Origin: CAZMCT01 sp964564785
GTDB lineage: Bacteria > Planctomycetota > Phycisphaerae > UBA1845 > Fen-1342
Length of the DNA: 32,115 nt
Assembly (NCBI GenBank): GCA_964564785.1
Contig: CAZMCT010000031.1
Coordinates: forward strand, 1 to 32,115
Direction: 5' to 3'
This document shows positions 1-9,854 of the stretch, piece after piece. The notes beneath the pieces were generated by a model. The model saw only the letters and a list, made by a program, of their open reading frames with translations, did not search any database and was not told the DNA's origin. The stretch's first letter is position 1. Every line of letters starts with the position of its first letter. The position numbers and the translations under genes are program-made.

Positions 1-1991
1 GTGCCGGCACGCAGTGCCCGGGGGACTGCTGCACGGTCGTCGTTCCGCCGGGCGCCATCAAGGAGAACGAGCCCGAGGATTGCGGCCCCGACACGTTCAA
101 CGGCGGCTGCAACGCCACCCCGCCGGTGTTCACGCCCTACACCGTCGGCACGACGGTCTACGGCGAGAGCGGCACGTTCGACGGCGGCTATCGTGACCTC
201 GACTGGTATCAGTTCACGATCGGCAGCCCGTCGATCATCACCGTCACGGCCGAGGCCGAGTTCGACGTGGTGCTGTACCTCGTCGGCGCCGGCACGCCGG
301 ACATCTGCGCGCAGAGCTGGTACGCGGCCACGCCGGTCGTCGGCGCGCCGTGCACCGTGACCACGCTCAACAGCGTGTGCGCTCCGCCGGGCACGTACTG
401 GGCGGTCATCGCCCCCAACGCGTTCGACGGCATCCAGTGCTACGTGGATTACAAGTTCACGGTCACGACCACGCCGTGTGAGCAGTGCACCATCGCCTGC
501 ATCGGTTACGAGGAGCAGGGCGAGTGCATCTACGATCCGAACGCTCCGACCGTGGATCCGTTCAACGGCGGCTGCAACGAGACCCCGCCGGTGTTCGAGA
601 ACCTGGCCTACACCCCGGATGTGCCGTACACGGTGTGCGGGCAGGTCTGGGCCAACAACGGCTACCGTGACCTCGACTGGTATCAGATCGTGCTGCCGGT
701 CCAGTCGCGTGTGTTCTGGGAAGTGCTGAGCGAGGTTCCGGTCCGCGCCACCATGCTGTTCAACGACCTCGGTGGTCAGTACGGTCCGCCGCCGGCCGAT
801 TGCAGCACCTACTACTACTGGGTCGATACGCTGGCTGAGGCCTGCACGCCCTTCTCCTGGACGGCGACCATGCTGTATCAGCCGGGCACCTACTGGTTCC
901 TGGTCATGCCGGAAGATGCGACCGACTCGATCTTCTACGGCTATCCGTGCTTCAACGGCGTGAACGAGTACAAGCTCGACATCACGGTCCAGCCCGTGAG
1001 CTGCGATCCGTGGGCGGGTTCCAGCAGCCAGCCGGAGGCCACCGAGCAGTGCCCGAATCCGGCCGACACGCTCAACGGCGGCTGCGACTATCCGGCCGAT
1101 CCGAACAACGCCCTGACCATCGGCTTCTCGCCGGCCACCGGCTGGGAGAGCTCGACGGGGACGTGGCCGGATCCGAACGATCCGAACGTGCTGCGGCGTG
1201 ACTACGACTGGTACAAGTTCACGCTGTCCAGTGGCACGGGTCTGCGTTTCAACATCAAGCTCTGGGCGCAGTCGGCCATGACCTGGGAGCTGTACAGCGG
1301 CACTGCTTCGGCCCCGAACTGCGGCTCCGCGCCGCTCGAAGGCCTGAACGTCCCGCCGTGCACCAACGTCGCCGTGACGACCGTGCACTGCGTGCCGTTC
1401 ACCGCGCCGGCGACGTTCTGGATCCGCGTCTACCCGACCAACGCCACGACCTGCGGCTCGCAGTACGTGATCCAGTTGTCCACGCTCAACCCGAGCTGCA
1501 CCTGGTGCAACCTGACCTGCACCGGCGGTCCGGATGATCCGTGCGACGACGTGAACGACTTCGACACCAACGCGGGTTGCGATCTGGCCAACCCGACCGG
1601 GGCCGACTTCATGGACTTCGCGAACGGTGGCTCGTATTGCGGCCGCGTGTACGCGGGTCTCCAGGGCGGCGGCGCCTACTACGATCCGGATTGGTTCGAG
1701 ATCGAGCTCACGGCCACGCAGCGCATCCGCCTGACGGTCAACGCCGAGTTCCGGTGGTACATCGCGCTGTTTGCGTCGTGCAATGATTACCCGAACAACG
1801 CGCTGATCGAGAACACGCCGCTGTATGGCTGCCCGGGCAGCACGCAAATCAACACGGGCAACCTGGCCGCCGGCACGTACTTCGGCGTGATCTACATCAT
1901 CGACGCGCTCGGTGATCTGGCCACGGCGTACTACCCGTGCTCGAGCAATACCAACTGGACGATTCAGGTCACGTTCCTGCCGCCGGTCTAA
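1..1991 (+). CDS. Secreted protein of tandem PPC-like modules, 5' end outside the window
   Basis: The frame is open from base 3, so the gene starts upstream of the window; 662 residues are visible. At least four modules of about 155-170 residues begin near residues 30, 185, 355 and 520. Each opens with an N-G-G-C-N/D or N-A-G-C-D segment, then carries a D-x-D-W-Y/F-x-F/I motif (for example RDLDWYQF), and the first two end with a G-T-Y-W strand. Short linkers contain paired cysteines (CEQCTIAC, CTWCNLTC). The D-x-DWY motif is typical of bacterial pre-peptidase C-terminal (PPC) beta-sandwich domains found on secreted proteins. The many cysteines suggest disulfides and an exported location. No catalytic domain is visible, so the role is unknown; adhesion or cell-surface structure is a guess. 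A strong terminator follows. Confidence 0.8.
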   Translation, partial: AGTQCPGDCCTVVVPPGAIKENEPEDCGPDTFNGGCNATPPVFTPYTVGTTVYGESGTFDGGYRDLDWYQFTIGSPSIITVTAEAEFDVVLYLVGAGTPDICAQSWYAATPVVGAPCTVTTLNSVCAPPGTYWAVIAPNAFDGIQCYVDYKFTVTTTPCEQCTIACIGYEEQGECIYDPNAPTVDPFNGGCNETPPVFENLAYTPDVPYTVCGQVWANNGYRDLDWYQIVLPVQSRVFWEVLSEVPVRATMLFNDLGGQYGPPPADCSTYYYWVDTLAEACTPFSWTATMLYQPGTYWFLVMPEDATDSIFYGYPCFNGVNEYKLDITVQPVSCDPWAGSSSQPEATEQCPNPADTLNGGCDYPADPNNALTIGFSPATGWESSTGTWPDPNDPNVLRRDYDWYKFTLSSGTGLRFNIKLWAQSAMTWELYSGTASAPNCGSAPLEGLNVPPCTNVAVTTVHCVPFTAPATFWIRVYPTNATTCGSQYVIQLSTLNPSCTWCNLTCTGGPDDPCDDVNDFDTNAGCDLANPTGADFMDFANGGSYCGRVYAGLQGGGAYYDPDWFEIELTATQRIRLTVNAEFRWYIALFASCNDYPNNALIENTPLYGCPGSTQINTGNLAAGTYFGVIYIIDALGDLATAYYPCSSNTNWTIQVTFLPPV

Positions 1992-2060
1992 CGGACCGCG
2001 GACCTGACCGGGCGGTCGCCTCGGCGGCCGCCCCGGTCCCAGGACGATAAGGACTCATCA

Positions 2061-2099
2061 CCGGCACCTCCGGGCGACCCCCGGGGGTGCCGGTCTTTT
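2061..2099 (+). terminator. Rho-independent terminator
   Basis: A 14-bp stem (CCGGCACCTCCGGG paired with CCCGGGGGTGCCGG, one G-T pair) has a 5-base loop and is followed by TCTTTT on the + strand. It lies 70 bases after the stop of the PPC-repeat gene and before the convergent uvrA end, so it most likely ends the first gene's transcript. Confidence 0.85.
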
Positions 2100-2105
2100 C
2101 AGGAT

Positions 2106-2150
2106 GTGACCCGCTGACAAAGTCGCACGTTGACAAGGTGACGAAGTGAC
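2106..2150. repeat. Short degenerate TGACAAGG-type octamer repeat
   Basis: Several degenerate copies of TGAC(A/G)A(A/G)G occur, ending with TGACAAGG, TGACGAAG and TGAC in tandem. It sits between the convergent PPC-repeat and uvrA genes and is not coding. It resembles in style the 7-8 base tandem repeats seen elsewhere in this window but has a different unit. Confidence 0.5.
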
Positions 2151-2210
2151 TCAGGGCGCACGCCGGGCGTGCGGCGCGCCCCGTGGTGACCTCGTTCCTG
2201 CCTGGCTTGG

Positions 2211-5120
2211 TTACCCGCCCGCCAGCTTCCGCCGCAGATACTGCCCCGTGTGACTGCCCGGAGTGGCCGCGACCTGCTCCGGCGGGCCGGCCGCGACCAC
2301 CCGGCCGCCGGCGTCGCCGCCCTCGGGGCCGAGGTCGATGATCCAATCGGCCGCCTTGATCACGTCCAGGTTGTGCTCGATCACCAGCACGCTGTTGCCC
2401 ATGTCGACCAGCCGGTTGAGCACGGCCAGCAGCGTCTGGATGTCGGCGAAGTGCAGGCCCGTGGTCGGCTCGTCCAGCACGTAGAGCGTGTGGTTGGCCA
2501 GCTTCGCCCGCTCGCTCGCGGATGCGCTCGGCGGGCCGTCCGGGGTCACGGGGTGCAGCACGCCGCGGGCGAGTTCGGCCGCGAGCTTGACGCGCTGCGC
2601 TTCGCCGCCGGAGAGCGTGTTCGACGGCTGGCCCACGCGGATGTAGCCGAGGCCCACGTCCGAGAGAGCCTGCATGCCGTGCTTGATCTTCTGGAAGCTG
2701 TCGAAGAAACGCAGCGCCTCTTCCACCCGCATTTCGAGCACGTCGGCGATCGACTTGCCGCGATAGCGGACTTCGAGCGTCTCGCGGTTGTAGCGCGTCC
2801 CTCGGCACTCCTGGCACTCGACGAACACGTCGGGCAGAAAGTGCATCTCGATCCGGCGCACGCCCTGCCCCTGGCACGCCTCGCACCGGCCCCCGCGGGC
2901 GTTGAAACTGAAGCGGCTGGCGCTGTACCCGCGGATGCGGGCTTCCTTGGTCCGGGCGTACAGCCGGCGGATCTCGTCGAACACCCCCGTGTACGTCGCC
3001 GGGTTGCTCCGCGGAGTCCGCCCGATCGGCGTCTGGTCCACCTCCACCACCTTGTCGATCCGGTGCGCTCCGACCAACCGCTCGTGCCGCCCCGGGTTCG
3101 CCCGCGCCCGGTACAGCCGCCGCCGCAGCGCCGGCAGCAGAATCTGCGAGACCAGCGTGCTCTTGCCCGATCCGCTTACACCTGTCACCGCACACAGCAC
3201 CCCCAGCGGCAGGGCGACGTCGATCGTCTTCAGATTGTTCTCGGCCGCCCCGAGGATCTGGAGAAAGTCGCTCTTCCGCGGCCGGCGGCGCTGCTCGGGC
3301 AACGGGATGCCGTACTCGCCCCGCAGGTACTTGCCGGTGATCGAGTGCGGGCTGGCCAGCACCTCGGCCGCCGGTCCCTGCGCGATGATCCGCCCGCCGT
3401 GCAGGCCCGCCCCGGGGCCCATGTCGATCAGGTGATCCGCGGCCCGGATCACATCCTCGTCGTGCTCCACGACGATGGCCGTGTTGCCCTGGTCCACCAG
3501 TTGCCGGATCGAGCGCAACAACCGCTCGTTGTCACGCTGGTGCAGACCGATCGTCGGCTCGTCCAGCACATAGCACACGCCCACCAGGCCGCTGCCCAAC
3601 TGCGTCGACAACCGGATTCGCTGCGCCTCGCCGCCGGAGAGCGTCGCACTCGCGCGGTCCAGCGTCAGGTAGCCCAGCCCCACGCTGAACAGGAACCGCA
3701 GCCGCTGCCGGATCTCCCGCAGAATCGGCGCCGCCACGTGCGCCGCCTCGCCCGAAAACTCGAGCTCGTCGAACAGCCGCGTCGCCTCCGCAATCGACAG
3801 CCGCGTCAGCGCGTGGATGTTGCGGTCCGCCACCCGCACCGCAAGCGACGTCGGTTTCAGCCGCGCACCCCCGCACGCCGCGCAGACGTATTCCGATTGG
3901 TACGCCGCCAGCCGGCTCCGCCCGCTATTGCCGCCCGCCGCCCGATACCGCCGCTCCAGGTTCGGCAGCAGCCCCTCGAACGTCACCCCGTAGCGCTCGC
4001 TGTCCGCCGCCGTCGTCCCGTGCAGAATGATTCGCCGCAGATCCTCCGGCAGACTGCGGAACGGCGTCTCCGGCTTGACATGCAGGGCCGCGCACAGCGC
4101 CCGCAGCAGCTTCTGGTTCGCAGCACTCAGCCGCTTCTTGCCCCCCGACCACGGCGCGATCGCCCCGCCGATCAGCGACAATCCCTCGTCCGGGACCACC
4201 AGTTGCGGGTCGAACCGCAGCGTCGTCCCCAGCCCCCCGCAGTGCTCGCACGCCCCGTACGGTGAGTTGAAGCTGAATGCCCGCGGCGACAGCTCCGGAA
4301 GCGACACCCCACACACCGTGCACGTGTGCCGCTCGCTGAATACCTCGTCCATCCACCTCTCGACGCCCCCTTCTTCCGCCCCCCCTTCCGCGCCCGTCCC
4401 GTCCGGCCGGGCCACGATCGCCGTGCCCTCGCCGACCTTCAGCGACAGCTCCACCGCGTCCGCCAGACGGCCGCGGACTTCCGGCCGCAGCACGAGGCGG
4501 TCGACCACCACGTCGATGTCCAGCGGCCGCGCGCGGGGCAGTTCGGCGAGCTCCTTCAGGTCGCGCAGCCGCCCGTTCACGCGCGCCCGCACGAAGCCCT
4601 CGCGCTGGATGCGCCGCAGCACCGGCTGGAGATCGCCTGTGCGTCCGCGGGCGAGCGGGGCCATGACCATCACCCGCGTCTGCGGCGCATAGCCGAGCAC
4701 CACGTCGACGATTTGATCGACCGTGCGGCGGTGGATGCGCTGACCGCACTGCGGGCAGTGCGGCGTGCCCACGCGCGCGAACAGCACCCGCAGGAAATCG
4801 TAGATTTCCGTCGTGGTCGCGACCGTCGAGCGCGGGTTGGCAGCCGCGGCCCGCTGCTCGATCGCCAGCGTTGGCGGCAGCCCCTCGATCCGGTCGACGT
4901 CCGGCTTGGCAATCTGCTCCAGAAAATGCCGCGCGTGGACGCTCAGAGACTCGACGTACTTCCGCTGTCCCTCGGCGTAGATGGTGTCGAACGCCAGGCT
5001 GCTTTTGCCCGAGCCCGATAGGCCCGTGATGACCACCAGCCGGTCCCGCGGAATCTCCAGGCTCAGGTCCTGAAGGTTGTGCTGCCGGGCGCCGCTGATC
5101 CGGATGAACTTCGGTTCCAC
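2211..5120 (-). CDS. uvrA: UvrABC excinuclease subunit A
   Basis: DNA-damage recognition ATPase of nucleotide excision repair, which loads UvrB on lesions. Two ABC modules are complete: Walker A GLSGSGKS (residues 33-40) with signature LSGGEAQ (494-500) and Walker B followed by DEPTIGLH, then a second Walker A GVSGSGKS near 645, signature LSGGEAQ near 836 and DEPTTGLH. Cys pairs of the zinc modules are present (CPQCG, CTVCG, CEHCGG, CEACQG, CQECRG). The GTG start gives EPKFIRISGARQHNL, aligning with the usual UvrA N terminus and making 969 residues, slightly longer than usual. An upstream in-frame GTG at 5174 would add 18 atypical residues. The gene is monocistronic, with its own promoter at 5207-5235 and a convergent neighbour. 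No uvrB or uvrC is visible. Confidence 0.97.
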   Translation of the reverse strand: MEPKFIRISGARQHNLQDLSLEIPRDRLVVITGLSGSGKSSLAFDTIYAEGQRKYVESLSVHARHFLEQIAKPDVDRIEGLPPTLAIEQRAAAANPRSTVATTTEIYDFLRVLFARVGTPHCPQCGQRIHRRTVDQIVDVVLGYAPQTRVMVMAPLARGRTGDLQPVLRRIQREGFVRARVNGRLRDLKELAELPRARPLDIDVVVDRLVLRPEVRGRLADAVELSLKVGEGTAIVARPDGTGAEGGAEEGGVERWMDEVFSERHTCTVCGVSLPELSPRAFSFNSPYGACEHCGGLGTTLRFDPQLVVPDEGLSLIGGAIAPWSGGKKRLSAANQKLLRALCAALHVKPETPFRSLPEDLRRIILHGTTAADSERYGVTFEGLLPNLERRYRAAGGNSGRSRLAAYQSEYVCAACGGARLKPTSLAVRVADRNIHALTRLSIAEATRLFDELEFSGEAAHVAAPILREIRQRLRFLFSVGLGYLTLDRASATLSGGEAQRIRLSTQLGSGLVGVCYVLDEPTIGLHQRDNERLLRSIRQLVDQGNTAIVVEHDEDVIRAADHLIDMGPGAGLHGGRIIAQGPAAEVLASPHSITGKYLRGEYGIPLPEQRRRPRKSDFLQILGAAENNLKTIDVALPLGVLCAVTGVSGSGKSTLVSQILLPALRRRLYRARANPGRHERLVGAHRIDKVVEVDQTPIGRTPRSNPATYTGVFDEIRRLYARTKEARIRGYSASRFSFNARGGRCEACQGQGVRRIEMHFLPDVFVECQECRGTRYNRETLEVRYRGKSIADVLEMRVEEALRFFDSFQKIKHGMQALSDVGLGYIRVGQPSNTLSGGEAQRVKLAAELARGVLHPVTPDGPPSASASERAKLANHTLYVLDEPTTGLHFADIQTLLAVLNRLVDMGNSVLVIEHNLDVIKAADWIIDLGPEGGDAGGRVVAAGPPEQVAATPGSHTGQYLRRKLAGG

Positions 5121-5206
5121 GCTCCGCGTCTCGCATCCTTGCCCGCCGCGGGCTCTGGTGCCTCCACCTGCCACACCCGCCGCCCCGGCCCGCAGCCAAG
5201 CCGTTC

Positions 5207-5235
5207 AGTATACCCGGAAAGTGAACTCGGCCGAA
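5207..5235 (-). promoter_or_regulatory. Putative sigma-70 promoter of uvrA
   Basis: On the minus strand TTCGGC is followed by exactly 17 bases and then TATACT. It lies 87 bases upstream of the preferred uvrA GTG and 33 bases upstream of the alternative GTG at 5174. No clear LexA-type operator was seen next to it. Confidence 0.6.
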
Positions 5236-5329
5236 GTCCCGTGATCGGTCCCGGCACAAAGGGGGGTGACTCAGTTTGGTGCCGGCTGGCGGTTGCGCAG
5301 AAGCCCCGAACTCTCAGCCTCGCAGGGCG

Positions 5330-5643
5330 TCGCAGACAGCCTTGCAAGTACGCGGCCTCTTCCGCCGCGTCGTGGTAAGCGGTGTCGTCGTCCACGATGG
5401 CCAGGAAGGCGTCGAACAGCTTGGCGTCGACGTTCATGTCGCCCTTGCGAACCGGACAGCCCCAGCGGGCGACTTGCTCGGAATCGGTGTCGCACTCAGC
5501 GTCATTGCCCACCATGAAGAACTGGCCGCCGACGAAGAACGCGGGTCGGACGGTCGGCCCCGGGGCGAAATCCCCCTCCCCGAAGGAGCCGAGCGCATAG
5601 ACGTGGTCGCGAGGGTCCTCCGTCAGCGGTTCTCAACAGCCAT
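5330..5643 (-). pseudogene. Decayed gene fragment of unknown function
   Basis: Reading leftward, an ATG at 5643 starts MAVENR and then meets TGA. The next frame continues as convincing high-GC3 coding sequence with a natural-looking composition (PLTEDPRDHVYALGSF, then QFFMVGNDAECDTDSEQ and KLFDAFLAIVDDDTAY). This looks like a +1/-1 frameshift after about five codons. Towards 5330 the protein character fades and the frame runs without a proper end into the uvrA upstream region. The first in-frame ATG of the good frame is at 5515, leaving a fragment. I do not recognise the family. The opposite strand also has a long ORF here, but its composition looks like an antisense shadow. The promoter of uvrA lies just beyond this fragment. 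Confidence 0.35.
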
Positions 5644-5665
5644 CGTAGCGAGTCCTGAACTGCCC

Positions 5666-5788
5666 GACCGACCGGAGGTCGGTCCCCCAGCAGGCCTCTG
5701 GTTGGTCACTCGCGGGGGATGGGCCTCCGGCCTATCACTCTTTGGGGACAGGCCTCCGGCCTGTCAACTGACCGACCGGAGGTCGGTC
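5666..5788. repeat. Cluster of four short palindromes
   Basis: Four 19-base hairpins with 8-bp arms and 3-base loops sit in about 120 bases. Two identical copies of GACCGACCGGAGGTCGGTC (5666-5684 and 5770-5788) each continue with CCCCCAG. Between them lie GATGGGCCTCCGGCCTATC (5718-5736, one G-T pair) and GACAGGCCTCCGGCCTGTC (5747-5765). The arms differ but all share the loop TCC or its complement GGA. The cluster lies between the decayed fragment and the small ORF ending at 5849. Confidence 0.8.
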
Positions 5789-5848
5789 CCCCAGTTGCCA
5801 GTTGATTCTCTTGAGCGGCTATCAGAATTCTGCATGACAGTTCGCGCC

Positions 5849-6082
5849 TTACGTCGGCCGGAAGGGGTCGATCAGCCAGTCCTCGTGCGCCGGGTCCGTG
5901 CCCGTCCCGTCTCCTTGCGGGCCCAACAGGTCGAGCCCGTAGCCGTCGGCCGAGCTGGTCACGAGCACTCGCACGTCGGCCCGGGCCGTCGTGGAGCAGA
6001 ACAGCACGCCAAGCCGGGGTGCGGACGACACCGCCGCCCGCCACAGCGCATTACTTGTTGTCACAGCCAGACTTGTGCTCAT
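5849..6082 (-). CDS. Small hypothetical protein, possibly a gene remnant
   Basis: A 77-residue minus-strand ORF from ATG at 6082 to TAA at 5849. Its C-terminal half (VLFCSTTARADVRVLVTSS, then DGYGLDLLGPQGDG and EDWLIDPF) has the look of a folded protein end. No Shine-Dalgarno sequence is evident before the ATG, and the frame stays open upstream to 6373 with unconvincing sequence, so this may be the tail of a decayed longer gene. The family is not recognised. The roughly 300 bases between it and the sigma-54 regulator's stop (6083-6382) show no other convincing gene. Confidence 0.35.
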   Translation of the reverse strand: MSTSLAVTTSNALWRAAVSSAPRLGVLFCSTTARADVRVLVTSSADGYGLDLLGPQGDGTGTDPAHEDWLIDPFRPT

Positions 6083-6382
6083 CGCCCGTTCAGCGGTGTC
6101 CCGAAATGGCTGCGCGGCCGGCGTGGCGTGCAGCATTTGGCCTACACAGTTCCGAAATGGGAGGGCAAGCGAAAAGACGCCCGACACCCAGCGCGGCGCG
6201 ACCACGTCTTCTCGCAACCGCCTGACCGACGGTCGATCGGACGCCGGCGCAACCGGGCGTCGCGCAACGGCCGGCCGCAACCACAAAGCGCCGTTGCAAC
6301 CAGGCTGGGATGCTCTCGCGCCCGGGATGCTGCCCCAGATTCCGCGCCGATACGAAGCTCGGCCGGATGTCACCGGCGCCGA

Positions 6383-7831
<1,449 letters not shown>

Positions 7832-7986
7832 TCGGATTTCCTTCACGCTCGTTGCAACGATGCGCACGCCACGCATCACACGGAACGCGAATTGACGACC
7901 ACAGTAAACATGAACTGATGCGCTCACGCAACATGATCGCCGAACCCGCCCCGTTTGACAAGCCCCGCCGAAAAACCCCCGCGCGA

Positions 7987-8514
7987 CTATTGCAGGCAAA
8001 ACAGCGTGCCGTTGACCTCAACCGCCAGCAGCACGCTTACCCCATACACCTGCGCAAGTTCCAGCCGGCCGGACCCGTCGGGCAGATAGCTTCCCGGGTG
8101 AAAGCTCGCTCGGAGCAATGCCACACCGTCGTGCACGCGAACCTCGTCCAAAGCCACGGGCCACTCACCGTCCAGCGACGTGCCGGACCACGACACCACC
8201 CCCAGCACCGTACCGCCACGCGCGAAGTCCGGCGGATGTGTCAGACCGGGGACGGCCGCCTGAAGGCGCTCCCACACCTCCGGCGTTTGCACGAGCAGCA
8301 CGCCGAGCCGCGGTCCGATCGGGACACACAGCTCTCGCAGCGCGGCCGGGTCGGCGGCCAGGCGGCGCTCCTGCGCGACGAGCGCGACCGAAGGCGCATT
8401 CTCGAGGGTCGCGAGCGCGACGGTGCGCACGGGGCTGCGACAGCCGCACAGTGCGCAGAGCAGCGCGAGCCCCGGACCGCACAGCCCGGCGCAGCGCGCT
8501 GCGCACTTGCGAAT
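7987..8514 (-). CDS. Small hypothetical lipoprotein
   Basis: About 175 residues with a lipoprotein-type signal: a hydrophobic stretch LALLCALCGC ends in a lipobox-like cysteine within 30 residues of the proposed start. The rest is soluble and not recognised (motifs such as LGVLLVQTPEVWERL and GRLELAQVYGVSVLLAVEVN). The start is uncertain: there is no ATG, GTG or TTG in frame near the signal peptide. An ATT at 8514 with GGAG about 8 bases upstream is the best candidate; the next in-frame ATG lies 156 codons upstream inside the divergent ald gene. It precedes the sigma-54 regulator on the same strand with a 155-base gap and is divergent from ald. Confidence 0.55.
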   Translation of the reverse strand: MRKCAARCAGLCGPGLALLCALCGCRSPVRTVALATLENAPSVALVAQERRLAADPAALRELCVPIGPRLGVLLVQTPEVWERLQAAVPGLTHPPDFARGGTVLGVVSWSGTSLDGEWPVALDEVRVHDGVALLRASFHPGSYLPDGSGRLELAQVYGVSVLLAVEVNGTLFCLQ

Positions 8515-8610
8515 TCGAGGGTCTCCGCGTAGCGTAGCTGGTTCTCCACGCTGTTTTGTCGAGGTGTCGTGTATATCGACCGTTTCTCGCCGCCTGAGGA
8601 GTCCCCCCCA

Positions 8611-9720
8611 ATGATTATCGGTGTGCCCAAGGAGATTAAGTCGGATGAATACCGGGTCGCGGTCGTGCCGGCCGGGGTTGAGCAGCTCAAGCGGGCGGGG
8701 CACCGGATCCTCGTCGAGCGCGGGGCCGGCGTAGGGTCGGGCATCACCGATGCGGATTATGAGACCTACGGCGCGGAGATGGTGAGCTCGGCGACCGAGG
8801 TGTGGCAGCGGGCCGATCTGGTCTGCAAGGTGAAGGAGCCCCTGAGCCGTGAGATCGGGATGATCCGAGAGGGCCAGGTGGTGTTCACGTACTTTCACTT
8901 CGCGGCCAGCCGCGAGCTGACCGAAGGGGTGCGCGACTCCGGCTGCGTGGCGATCGCGTACGAGACGATCGTCGACGCCCACGGGCGCCTGCCGCTGCTG
9001 GCGCCGATGAGCGAGGTGGCGGGCAAGATGAGCATCCAGGAGGGGGCCAAATACCTCGAGAAGCCGATGATGGGCCGCGGGATCCTGCTGGGCGGGATTC
9101 CCGGGGTCGAGCCGGCGGAAGTGATGGTCATTGGCGGCGGCATCGTCGGCACGTGCGCGGCGCGCGTCGCCGCCGGGCTGGGTGCCAACGTCGCGATCCT
9201 CGACATCGATCTGTACCGTCTGCGCTATTTGGACGAGGTGATGCCGCCGAACGTGACGACGGTCTTCAGTTCACCCGAATCGATTCGCCGGCACTTGCAG
9301 ACCGCCGACTTGGTGATCGGCGCCGTGCTGATCCCGGGGGCCCGTTGCCCCACGCTGATCCGCCGCGAGAACCTGGCGCTGATGAAGCCCGGGGCGGTGA
9401 TCGTCGATGTGGGCGTCGACCAGGGCGGGTGTTGCGAGACGACCCGTCCCACGACCCACAGCGACCCGACCTACGTGGTCGATGGCGTCGTGCATTACGC
9501 CGTCGCGAACATGCCCGGAGCCGTCGGCCGGACCAGCACCTTCGGTCTGACCAATGCCACCATCCCGTATCTGCTCAAGCTCGCGAACATGGGCTTCGAG
9601 CGGGCGTGCGCCGCCGACCCCGGACTGGCCATGGGCGTGAACACGGCCTTCGGCAAGATCACGAACCGGGCCGTGGCCGAGGCGTTCGGCCTGGGTTACG
9701 AACCCTTCATGCCCCGGTAG
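8611..9720 (+). CDS. ald: Alanine dehydrogenase
   Basis: NAD-dependent oxidative deamination of L-alanine to pyruvate and ammonia, reversible (EC 1.4.1.1); cytoplasmic. The 369 residues match the family length. The residues used for pyruvate binding and catalysis in the well-studied Ald enzymes are in place: Arg15, Lys75 (CKVKEP) and His96 (YFHFAA). The Rossmann nucleotide-binding loop is GGGIVG (175-180), followed by an acidic residue after the next strand (ILDID). The C-terminal part has DVGVDQGG and ANMPGAVG. The ATG at 8611 has GAGGAG upstream; a further in-frame ATG at 8569 adds 14 residues that do not fit the family. It stands alone on this strand, divergent from the lipoprotein gene. 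Confidence 0.97.
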   Translation: MIIGVPKEIKSDEYRVAVVPAGVEQLKRAGHRILVERGAGVGSGITDADYETYGAEMVSSATEVWQRADLVCKVKEPLSREIGMIREGQVVFTYFHFAASRELTEGVRDSGCVAIAYETIVDAHGRLPLLAPMSEVAGKMSIQEGAKYLEKPMMGRGILLGGIPGVEPAEVMVIGGGIVGTCAARVAAGLGANVAILDIDLYRLRYLDEVMPPNVTTVFSSPESIRRHLQTADLVIGAVLIPGARCPTLIRRENLALMKPGAVIVDVGVDQGGCCETTRPTTHSDPTYVVDGVVHYAVANMPGAVGRTSTFGLTNATIPYLLKLANMGFERACAADPGLAMGVNTAFGKITNRAVAEAFGLGYEPFMPR

Positions 9721-9854
9721 AGCGGGGGGTTGCGACAGAAATCGACAGGCGGGCGTGGCCGGCCTGTGATAGGCTTTGCGGGCCGGTTCGGCGGGGCCGG
9801 CCCACGCTGCTTTGGGAACAGCGCTCGGGGCCGCGCCGCCCCAGGAACCATGCC

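Noticed and set aside
2250..4265. 671-codon plus-strand ORF opposite uvrA
   Set aside because: An exact antisense shadow of uvrA with Arg/Pro/His-rich composition typical of GC-rich antisense frames.
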